Source: Proteobacteria bacterium UBA6729
GTDB lineage: Bacteria; Pseudomonadota; Gammaproteobacteria; Porifericomitales; Porifericomitaceae
Direction: 5' to 3'
DNA length: 11,191 nucleotides
Assembly (NCBI GenBank): GCA_002454015.1
Contig: DKIB01000007.1
Coordinates: 25,710 to 36,900 of the forward strand
Part shown: piece by piece, positions 1-6,186 of the stretch
How the letters are laid out: every line of letters starts with the position of its first letter
Numbering within the stretch: the stretch's first letter is position 1
Program-made: the position numbers and the translations under genes
Notes under the pieces: model-generated
The model's database searches: none
What the model was told of the DNA's origin: nothing
Seen by the model: only the letters and a program-made list of their open reading frames with translations

Positions 1-1199
1 GCAAACCAGCACTCCCGCAGGGCCGCTACCTCCACCACCAGCAAGCCATCCGTAACGGCCACCGCCTGAAAGCGCCCCGCCGCCAGAGGGGGCATGTGCT
101 CCCGCACTACAGGCTGCTGCAGGGCCGGGGCCGCAGCCAGATCCCGATAGCCCTGCACGACCTCCCGCACCTGCGCCGCCGAAGGGGAGGGCGACACCGG
201 CGGCGGGGCAGGCGGCGGAAAGATCGTACGCGGCTCCGTGAACAACTGCCGCAGCTTGCCCGCCACAAAATCATGCACCTCGCGGGCCCGCCGAAAACGC
301 ACCTCCAACTTGGCGGGATGGGCATTCACATCCACCTCGGCCGAATCCAGCTGCAAGAACAACACATACGCCGCATGCCGCCCCGGTGCCAGCCGATCCT
401 GATTCGCCTGCCGCAGCGCATGACCCAGATTGCGATCCCGCACGATGCGATCATTCACAAACAGGTACTGCCGATCCGTCTGACTGCGCGCCTGACCCGG
501 CCCGCCCATCCACCCCCCCAAGCGATACCCGCCCGCCTCCAGTTCCACCGGATACGCCTCCTCCACGAAGGCCTTCCCCATCAGCTCGGCCACCCGCTCC
601 CGCAAGGTACCCGGTGCCAACCGCAGCACCTCACGCCCATTGTGCACCAGCACCACCTCCCCCCCGGGCCAACTCAGGGCAATGCGCCGCACCACATCCT
701 GCACATGCGCAAACTCCGTGGCATCCATCCGTAAAAACCGCCGCCGGGCCGGCAGGTTGTAGAACAACTCCCGTACCTCCACCGTCGTACCCACCGGATG
801 CGCCACCGGCCGGGGCGCACTGAGCTGCCCATCCGCAGCCTGCACCTCAAAGGCTTCTGCCCCACTCCGCGAGCACAGGCGCAACCGCGACACCGCCGCA
901 ATACTCGGCAAGGCCTCCCCCCTGAACCCCAGGGTAGTAATGTGCTCCAGATCCTCCAGCTTGCTCGTGGCATGCCGATCCAGGGCCAACACCAGGTCAT
1001 CCGCATGGATGCCATGCCCGTCATCGCGCACCCGGATCAACCCGGAGCCACCCCCCTCCAGCTCCACATGCACCGCCGCAGCCCCCGCATCCAGACTGTT
1101 CTCCAACAGCTCCTTGACCACCGAGACCGGACGCTCCACCACCTCCCCGGCAGCAATACGATTGGCCAGCACCGCAGGTAACTTGCGTATACGCTTCAT
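1..1199 (-). CDS. mutL: DNA mismatch repair protein MutL (N-terminal part; C-terminus off the left edge)
   Basis: MutL is the GHKL ATPase that links MutS mismatch recognition to downstream strand cleavage and unwinding. Reading the minus strand from the ATG at 1197-1199 gives an open frame of about 399 codons to the window edge. The start MKRIRKLPAVLANRIAAGEV matches the canonical MutL N-terminus. The ATP-binding motifs are in order: E30 with N34 in the ELLENSLDAGA segment, DDGHGI at 59-64, and GFRGEALPS at about 91-99. The transducer region follows, with the family hallmark VNAHPAKLEVRF, then a Pro/Ala-rich linker. The beginning of the C-terminal dimerisation domain is just visible. No Shine-Dalgarno sequence precedes the ATG: the bases immediately upstream are the 3' arm of the rnpB P1 helix, so translation may be leaderless or depend on readthrough of rnpB. 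No alternative in-frame start is nearby. The family call is secure; only the C-terminus is missing, because of the window edge. Confidence 0.97.
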   Translation of the reverse strand, partial: MKRIRKLPAVLANRIAAGEVVERPVSVVKELLENSLDAGAAAVHVELEGGGSGLIRVRDDGHGIHADDLVLALDRHATSKLEDLEHITTLGFRGEALPSIAAVSRLRLCSRSGAEAFEVQAADGQLSAPRPVAHPVGTTVEVRELFYNLPARRRFLRMDATEFAHVQDVVRRIALSWPGGEVVLVHNGREVLRLAPGTLRERVAELMGKAFVEEAYPVELEAGGYRLGGWMGGPGQARSQTDRQYLFVNDRIVRDRNLGHALRQANQDRLAPGRHAAYVLFLQLDSAEVDVNAHPAKLEVRFRRAREVHDFVAGKLRQLFTEPRTIFPPPAPPPVSPSPSAAQVREVVQGYRDLAAAPALQQPVVREHMPPLAAGRFQAVAVTDGLLVVEVAALRECWF

Positions 1200-1206
1200 A
1201 ACAAAG

Positions 1207-1549
1207 TGGGGAGTCAGCCTGTAAGCCGGGTTCTGTGCCCGCAAAGCGGCGACAGTCATCTATCTGGGATGCGCATCACTACGCACCTCAAGCGGCCAAC
1301 CCGAAGACACACGCGGGCCACGCAATCCTCCTATTTGGCCTTGCTCCAGGTGGGGTTTGCCCTGCCACAGGTATTACTACCTGCGCGGTGCGCTCTTACC
1401 ACACCATTTCACCCTTACCTCCGCAGAGGCGGTATCTTTTCTGTGGCACTCTCCGTAGGCTCACGCCCCCCGGGAATTACCCGGCACCCTGCCCTGTGGA
1501 GCCCGGACTTTCCTCCAGCGCAAACTGGCGACTGCCCGGCCAACTCCCC
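1207..1549 (-). ncRNA. rnpB: RNase P RNA, bacterial class A
   Basis: This is the catalytic RNA of ribonuclease P, which removes 5' leaders from tRNA precursors. On the minus strand the 5' part carries the conserved GGAGGAAAGTCCGGGCTCC block (P4 5' side and neighbours). Further on are ACAGAAAAGATACCGCC and GGTAAGGGTGAAATGGTG, and near the 3' end CCCAGATAGATGACTGTC and ACAGAACCCGGCTTACAG. The ends pair as a 12-bp P1 helix: plus-strand 1538-1549 with 1208-1219, including two G-U pairs. That pairing fixes the boundaries to within a few bases. Length (about 343 nt) and element order fit the ancestral type A. Plus-strand open frames crossing this region are not coding. Confidence 0.96.
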
Positions 1550-1555
1550 ACCCCC

Positions 1556-1585
1556 AGTCTACCCGAAGCTCCCACCCCATGCCAA
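1556..1585 (-). promoter_or_regulatory. Probable sigma-70 promoter of rnpB (possibly also serving mutL)
   Basis: On the minus strand a TTGGCA box (plus 1580-1585) is followed after 18 bp by TAGACT (plus 1556-1561). The latter ends 6 nt before the 5' end of rnpB predicted from the P1 helix. The -35 matches consensus at five of six positions and the -10 at four of six. Position and spacing fit well; use of the promoter is inferred. Because mutL starts only about 8 nt beyond rnpB, some mutL transcription may come from here. Confidence 0.65.
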
Positions 1586-1603
1586 CCGGGATATGCTATC
1601 CAC

Positions 1604-2689
1604 ATGCAATCCCCAACCCGCATCATCTGGGTGATACTCCTGGCCACCAGCATCGGACTGTATTACTGGCTGGAACCGATTCCTCCACCCCAACCCCGCG
1701 CAGCCCCCGTCAAGGTGCAACAGCCTCCCCCAACGACCCGCCCTCCGGCAGATAGAGGCGCCGTTGGCCTCATCAAGGGGCAACACCCTCCCCAGGAGAT
1801 CCCCCAAACCTTCCGGCAAAAGCTCTGCACCGGAGGCTTCCAGTCCGTCTACCAAACCCAAAGCTCCAGGGTCTACAGCTGGACCAACGCAGACGGCGCA
1901 AAAAGCTACTCCGACAGACCCACCCGGTCAGCCCAGGACCTCAGCACAGCCTATGCCACCAAAAAACAGTACTTCAGCCTGCAGCTGGACAGCACCCGAA
2001 CCCTGCCCCCACTCCTGCAGGAAAACCTCAGACGCGACGTCACCGCGATCTACCAGTTCCTCTCCCAAAAGCTGCGCAAGGAACACCTGACCCAAACCCA
2101 ACTACGCATGACCATTGCCAGCACCCCCCAGGACTTCGACCGGATCATCAAGAAGTACCACTCCAGCAACGCCGCACAGGCCAGGCTCTCCGGATTCTAC
2201 ACCTATCGCCACAACCGCACCTTCGTCAAGCAATCCAAACACACCCGCAGCGTTGCCAGACACGAAGCTACCCACGCCATCAACGCCGTACTGTTCGGCA
2301 CCACCCCCCGCTGGTTCAATGAAGGCATCGCAGTCTACTTCGGCAGCCAGGACTACCTGCAGCTGCAACAAGGCACCACCAAGGTATCACCCCACCGCAT
2401 GCAGACCCTCAAGGAAACCCTCCCCCTCAGCCTCACCGCATTCCTCTCCCGCAACAAACAGGATTCCCTGAACTACTCCATAGGCTGGAGCCTCATCTAC
2501 TTCCTGAACCACCACGCCAACCACACCGCAAGCTACACAGCCAGACAGACCATCTTCACCCAGCTGCTCCACAACCTCGCCAGACACCGCTGCAAAGATC
2601 CAGACCTGATCACACTGATCAACGAAAACTACCCCGGCGGCCTCACCCGGTTCGAGAACACCTGGGCCCAGTGGATCCGCCAAAGCTGA
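1604..2689 (+). CDS. Membrane-anchored or secreted gluzincin metallopeptidase with DUF4124-like N-terminal domain
   Basis: This is a 361-residue protein, probably acting in the cell envelope. It begins with a hydrophobic signal or anchor segment (residues 7-23), then a Pro-rich linker (about 25-50). A DUF4124-like motif follows at about 89-105 (VYSWTNADG and YSDRP), a small domain common in proteobacterial envelope proteins. The second half resembles the peptidase MA/DUF1570 gluzincin group. It has HEATH at 220-224 (zinc ligands H220 and H224, catalytic E221) and a probable third ligand E240 in WFNEGIAVYF, the usual spacing for HExxH...NEG enzymes. The frame is open further upstream to 1235, but that extension lies inside rnpB, so the ATG at 1604, directly before the hydrophobic segment, is chosen. 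It has no strong ribosome-binding site. It is transcribed divergently from rnpB-mutL and is GC-rich like them, so it belongs to the core chromosome. The substrate is unknown. Confidence 0.85.
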   Translation: MQSPTRIIWVILLATSIGLYYWLEPIPPPQPRAAPVKVQQPPPTTRPPADRGAVGLIKGQHPPQEIPQTFRQKLCTGGFQSVYQTQSSRVYSWTNADGAKSYSDRPTRSAQDLSTAYATKKQYFSLQLDSTRTLPPLLQENLRRDVTAIYQFLSQKLRKEHLTQTQLRMTIASTPQDFDRIIKKYHSSNAAQARLSGFYTYRHNRTFVKQSKHTRSVARHEATHAINAVLFGTTPRWFNEGIAVYFGSQDYLQLQQGTTKVSPHRMQTLKETLPLSLTAFLSRNKQDSLNYSIGWSLIYFLNHHANHTASYTARQTIFTQLLHNLARHRCKDPDLITLINENYPGGLTRFENTWAQWIRQS

Positions 2690-2754
2690 TGCCACCCCAA
2701 GGCACCACAAAACAAGACAACCCCATGCTGAATACCAACCAGTCTCGCCCATTG

Positions 2755-2779
2755 GCAGACATCGTCCCAGAATGTCTGC
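2755..2779. repeat. Perfect 8-bp inverted repeat (hairpin) after the peptidase gene
   Basis: GCAGACAT (2755-2762) is exactly complementary to ATGTCTGC (2772-2779) with a 9-nt loop. It lies 66 nt past the peptidase stop codon. No T-run follows on either strand, so it is not a classical intrinsic terminator. It may still protect the peptidase mRNA 3' end, or be part of the old insertion-sequence boundary just downstream. Confidence 0.4.
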
Positions 2780-2800
2780 AAAATCCCGGAATTACAGTGA

Positions 2801-3132
2801 TCCAGAAGGCGGGTTAAGCAGTCTTGGCGCAGACTGAAGTCCGGCCTGTGTATGCGCCTGGTACATCACTGGACTCCGCACCGCATTCACGCCCACATCT
2901 CGCTGACGGTACCAGCCCTGTTGCTGGAGCATGTCGCGGAGCAGTCCTGCGGGAATACTTGGCAGAACGTACAGGCAGGTCTGCGAGGGATAAAACTTGC
3001 TGTTTGGCCCAGCAGGTATGGCAGGCAGCAAAGATCCAGCCATCTTCCCGTAAACGATTGAAAATACTGAAGATAAAGACTCCACCGCCGATTCTTGGCC
3101 TGGCTTACGGCCTATTTGAGGCTGTGCTGTAA
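2801..3132 (+). pseudogene. C-terminal remnant of an IS1634/IS4-like DDE transposase, frameshifted
   Basis: A conceptual translation in one frame, from just after a TGA at 2798-2800, reads SWRRLKSGLCMRLVHHWTP and then HRIHAHISLTVPALLLEH up to about 3020. This resembles the conserved C-terminal segment of IS1634-type transposases, in which a YREL-like region is followed by LKS.L..RPVYHW...RI.AH....LALLLE. Near 3015-3030 the similarity moves to the next frame, giving SSRKRLKILKIKTPPPILGL, which resembles the usual C-terminal tail of this group. That frame ends at the TAA at 3130-3132. The N-terminal and catalytic parts are absent. The remnant is thus truncated and frameshifted, and unlikely to be functional. 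Identification is from remembered family patterns and would need a protein search to confirm. Confidence 0.6.
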
Positions 3133-3186
3133 GTTACTGATTTATATATACAAATAGTGTTCTTGTGTCTATTGAGGTGTCGAACT

Positions 3187-3207
3187 CGGAGCACAAAGCT
3201 CCGTTTT
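3187..3207 (+). terminator. Terminator-like hairpin with short T-tract between IS remnant and cassette
   Basis: CGGAGC (3187-3192) and GCTCCG (3198-3203) form a perfect 6-bp stem with the loop ACAAA, followed by four T residues (3204-3207). It could stop readthrough from the transposase side before the cassette promoter. The T-tract is short, so strength is uncertain. Confidence 0.45.
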
Positions 3208-3220
3208 GTGTATGCAGGGC

Positions 3221-3252
3221 TTGTACTCCGATACCACAAATCATGGTACAAT
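3221..3252 (+). promoter_or_regulatory. Probable promoter of the nurA-herA-GHKL-radical SAM cassette
   Basis: TACAAT at 3247-3252 matches the -10 consensus at five of six positions. It is preceded by TGG, giving an extended -10 (TGnTACAAT). The best upstream -35-like hexamer, TTGTAC at 3221-3226, is spaced 20 bp away, which is too long to be ideal, but extended -10 promoters tolerate this. It would place transcription start near 3259, about 70 nt before the GTG start of the first gene. No other promoter-like site is obvious before that gene. Confidence 0.45.
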
Positions 3253-3318
3253 CGCCCGGGCATTGGCTCTGCGGAGTTGTAAAGACTGTCGGAGACCTGC
3301 TTTCAGTCTACAGATGAT

Positions 3319-3334
3319 AGGGAGGAGTGGCGTG
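3319..3334 (+). promoter_or_regulatory. Strong ribosome-binding site that sets a GTG start
   Basis: AGGGAGGAG (3319-3327) contains a full GGAGG at 3321-3325, 6 nt upstream of GTG at 3332-3334. The spacing is near ideal. It fixes the start of the NurA-like gene at this GTG rather than at upstream in-frame candidates (TTG 3206, ATG 3212, ATG 3314), which lack such a site. Confidence 0.75.
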
Positions 3335-4405
3335 ACGCGTATCTTGGACGCATTGAACAAGGCTAACTTTCGGTGTGTCGCGACAAGATTGCCGGACACC
3401 TTGGTGGGTCTTCAAGAAGACTTGAGCCAGCAAGGTGTATCATACCCGGCCTTTGAAAAGCCAGTTCCACAAGAGGCTACATTGTCGGTTGACCCTTTGG
3501 ATTCGGAGACCGAGAGCTTATTCAAGTACTTTATTGATGGTTCAGAACGTACGACGACGATTGGCTCCATTGTTGATCCCCAAAATCAATATTTTCCTCT
3601 TTTTGTTGCACAGATTGGGGTTGCAACTACGAAAATGGAAGAAGGGCTATTGAAATTGGAGAATTATCACCATGAAAATATCTTGTTAATGCCAAGCACT
3701 TATTCACCAGAAGACTTGCGATGCGCCAAGAAAGAAATCAAAAAAGTGGAAAATCTGTCTCGCATGACACTCAACTTGAAAGTTTGCACCTACGATGTGC
3801 AAATCGATAATCAAAAGGATACAGTTGCAGAAGCGAGAAAAGTTATTCTCAAGAAAATGCATATATGCGAGATTGATGAGATACAGCGGCTTGTTTCCAG
3901 CAAAAGCGTGACTAGAGACTCACTGCTTATGATCGATGGAGCGTTGGAGTTTTATGAACAGTTTAAACATGAAGACTTCCGTAATGTGGTTGGCGTCTCC
4001 AAGCAATTTAACACAAATAAATTCTTGGGGAGGGGGGCCAAAAAGAAACATGCAGGCTCCATTGTGTCAGCCCTAAAGTCCCAGCATAGAACTCCTGCGT
4101 ATAAAATTGAACATCGGAATCTCGCCATTGCTTCGTGGTATCTACGATTGCAAAGGGCAGATATTTTGAGAAAACCGGAGGACGGTGTTGTAAAAGTTGA
4201 GGTTTTCCCGGAGAACCCATCAAATGCTGACAGCATGGACAACAGCCTTTGTAGTAGTTTCTCTAGTCATATATTGGCGCTGCGTCACCCAACCACACCA
4301 GTGACTGATGGGCGATGGGCCAGCCATCTATATCCAGTCTATTTGACAGAGAGATATGCAAAGACTCAGTTTCAAAAATCAGAAACAATTGCTGCATATT
4401 TTTGA
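3332..4405 (+). CDS. NurA-like nuclease, partner of the adjacent HerA-like ATPase
   Basis: This is a predicted 357-residue protein starting at a GTG with an excellent ribosome-binding site. Its pattern fits the NurA family, Mn-dependent DNA nucleases with an RNase H-like fold that work as dimers docked on a HerA hexamer. Visible family marks are FIDGS at 68-71 (metal-ligand D69), LLMIDGALEF at about 198-207 (second acidic site D202), VVGVSK at 219-224, and a C-terminal HLYPVYLTERYAK region at 332-344. NurA proteins characteristically carry these in this order. The segment between them is divergent and lysine-rich. The next gene, 36 nt downstream, encodes a HerA-like ATPase, which strongly supports the call since nurA and herA are commonly neighbours. 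No signal peptide or membrane segment is visible, so it is cytoplasmic. It is the only recognisable nuclease of the cassette, hence the likely DNA-cutting effector. Remaining doubt: overall divergence from archaeal NurA. Confidence 0.75.
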   Translation: MTRILDALNKANFRCVATRLPDTLVGLQEDLSQQGVSYPAFEKPVPQEATLSVDPLDSETESLFKYFIDGSERTTTIGSIVDPQNQYFPLFVAQIGVATTKMEEGLLKLENYHHENILLMPSTYSPEDLRCAKKEIKKVENLSRMTLNLKVCTYDVQIDNQKDTVAEARKVILKKMHICEIDEIQRLVSSKSVTRDSLLMIDGALEFYEQFKHEDFRNVVGVSKQFNTNKFLGRGAKKKHAGSIVSALKSQHRTPAYKIEHRNLAIASWYLRLQRADILRKPEDGVVKVEVFPENPSNADSMDNSLCSSFSSHILALRHPTTPVTDGRWASHLYPVYLTERYAKTQFQKSETIAAYF

Positions 4406-4441
4406 TTCGTATATCTTGGTTAGCAAGCATAAAAAGGGAAC

Positions 4442-6184
4442 ATGGCAGTGAGTACCAGCAAATATGATAACAGCGCATCCATAGGATGCGTCACAGCAAC
4501 GGAAAAAGCTCCGACAACAACCGGAAATGTGCGTTTTTGGTTGGAGTCTAAAACACGACTTAAGCCGTTTGATATAGTACGATTAGTCCCGCCTAATGAA
4601 AATGATGGAGAACCTAATGAAAATGATGGAGAATTTTATGTTCTCATTCAAGAGATTTCTGAGGTTTCCGATGAGACCAGTCCCTTAACTGGCTTTATCT
4701 CATCCGACTTTGGACAGTCAAACATAAAACCAAGAGTCAAGCGTGTGGTCACCACATATGCGGAGGCTTTGGTGTTGTATAACACAAAGGGCAACGAAAT
4801 GCCCGTCCCTTATGGTTCAAAAGTTCACTGGCCTGATCCGGAAGGTGTTCGTCGTGCTCTTGGAATTGATGATTTTAAAAGAAAAACACCCGCAGGTTTT
4901 ATAACTATGTCTGGGCCGGATAACCAGCCGTTGGAAATACCGATAGATATGGATGCGGACTACTTGATTGGCCCTGAGGGTGGACATCTTAACATATCTG
5001 GAATCTCTGGATTGGCGACGAAGACATCTTACGGAATGTTTCTTCTTACAGCAATTCAACAAAAACAAGAAAATGATTGGCCCAATGAAGATGAAAAAGC
5101 CTCGTTCGTAATCTTGAACGTCAAAGGTTCTGACCTTCTCAGATTAGACATTCCAGAAGAAGACATAGACACAAAAACAAAAAAGGGGTGGGAAAGATGT
5201 AAACTGCAAGCCAAACCATTGGAGAATGTTACCTACTTTTATCCGTTTGCGGATTCTTCCTCAAGCCAGGTTCACGTCCAGACCTATCTTGATGATGAAA
5301 ATGTAAAAGACCAGTTCAATAAAGGCATAGCGTATCGATATTTTTATGACATTAAAACTGCTATCCGTCAGATGCGGTTCCTGGTTGAAGATATTGAAGA
5401 CCCTACTCAAACACTCACCAGCTGTGTAGATTGGGTTAGCACCCAAAGAATTGCTTCTTGGGGAGCATATAGAGGCAATCTTAAAGACTGGCGTGAAAGA
5501 AGTCCAGATAAGAAGATACAGATCAACTCTTGGCGAAGGTTCATTCGTTTGACAGAGCAGCGTATTAAAAATCCTATTTTTACAGATAAAGGAAAAGATG
5601 CAGAGAGTCTCCATCAAATTTCGTTAGGTGATTTTCTGAAGCATTTGCAACCAGGAAAAGTGATTGTTATTGACATTGCCAAATTGCCAGACTATCTCCA
5701 GAGTTTCGTCGTCAGTGATATCGTTAATACGATCAGAAATGCTAAAAGTGGTGTCGCTGATATTTATTCAGAAATTGAATTTGATGACGACGAGCAAGAC
5801 AATTATGAACGAGAGCTGGGAACAGTAATTTTATTTGCTGATGAGCTGAATAAGTTCGCTCCAAAACATCACACCCAACGTTCAATAACGAGGCACTTGC
5901 GTGAGATCAGTGAACGAGGCAGGTCTGAAGGAATCATAATGTTTGGAGCCGAGCAATTCAGGACCGGTGTAGAGGGAGTGGTAACAGGAAACTGTGGCAC
6001 GCAGGTGATCGGGCGTACAACAGCCTCTGAGTCCACCCGAGACCCAGAAATTACACATCTACCCAAAAGTCAGCAGCAGCGGGTTCCCTTTCTTCAAAAA
6101 GGAGAGTTGCTGGTGCAGCATCCTAGGTTCAGTGCGGGAACACTAAAGATAAGATTTCCCAGAAACGCATACAAAACCAAGTAA
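4442..6184 (+). CDS. HerA-like DNA translocase ATPase (FtsK/HerA superfamily)
   Basis: This is a 580-residue protein. Residues about 10-110 resemble the small beta-barrel (HAS-barrel) that opens HerA proteins. The ATPase core follows. The P-loop region is HLNISGISGLATKTS (182-196; K194, T195), with GLATK replacing the canonical GxGK. Walker B is VILFADELNKFAP (462-474; D467, E468). Further on, REISERGRSEGIIMFGAEQ (487-505) and VIGRTTASES (522-531) correspond to the HerA arginine-finger and sensor regions. HerA proteins assemble into hexameric rings that pump DNA to a NurA nuclease, and the upstream NurA-like gene provides that partner. The ATG at 4442 has AAGGGAA very close before it (about 3 nt); a GTG two codons on (4448) is better spaced and could be the true start. 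A 21-bp in-frame tandem duplication lies in the barrel region. The gene stops 2 nt before the next start, indicating translational coupling. Confidence 0.85.
   Translation: MAVSTSKYDNSASIGCVTATEKAPTTTGNVRFWLESKTRLKPFDIVRLVPPNENDGEPNENDGEFYVLIQEISEVSDETSPLTGFISSDFGQSNIKPRVKRVVTTYAEALVLYNTKGNEMPVPYGSKVHWPDPEGVRRALGIDDFKRKTPAGFITMSGPDNQPLEIPIDMDADYLIGPEGGHLNISGISGLATKTSYGMFLLTAIQQKQENDWPNEDEKASFVILNVKGSDLLRLDIPEEDIDTKTKKGWERCKLQAKPLENVTYFYPFADSSSSQVHVQTYLDDENVKDQFNKGIAYRYFYDIKTAIRQMRFLVEDIEDPTQTLTSCVDWVSTQRIASWGAYRGNLKDWRERSPDKKIQINSWRRFIRLTEQRIKNPIFTDKGKDAESLHQISLGDFLKHLQPGKVIVIDIAKLPDYLQSFVVSDIVNTIRNAKSGVADIYSEIEFDDDEQDNYERELGTVILFADELNKFAPKHHTQRSITRHLREISERGRSEGIIMFGAEQFRTGVEGVVTGNCGTQVIGRTTASESTRDPEITHLPKSQQQRVPFLQKGELLVQHPRFSAGTLKIRFPRNAYKTK
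4592..4633 (+). repeat. Exact 21-bp tandem duplication inside the herA-like gene
   Basis: CCTAATGAAAATGATGGAGA plus one A occurs twice, at 4592-4612 and 4613-4633, with no mismatch. It adds a second copy of PNENDGE (residues 51-57 and 58-64) in frame, in what is probably a surface loop of the N-terminal barrel. Perfect identity suggests recent slippage, or a variable-number site. Confidence 0.9.
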
Positions 6185-6186
6185 AA

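Noticed and set aside
96-823. Long plus-strand open frames rich in Pro, Arg and His
   Set aside because: They are antisense to mutL, whose minus-strand translation shows all family motifs. The composition is typical of shadow frames in GC-rich DNA.
1235-1603. A 123-codon upstream extension of the metallopeptidase frame
   Set aside because: It lies almost wholly inside the antisense of rnpB, whose conserved blocks explain the sequence. The signal segment starts directly at the ATG at 1604.
2824-3132. A 102-codon open frame as an independent small gene
   Set aside because: Its first two thirds have no similarity I recognise, while the overlapping frame reads as transposase. Only its last part continues the transposase tail, which fits a frameshifted remnant.
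3206-3331. Longer N-terminus of the NurA-like protein from TTG, ATG or other upstream starts
   Set aside because: The added residues look random, and the first part overlaps the terminator-like T-tract and the probable promoter. The GTG at 3332 has a near-perfect ribosome-binding site.
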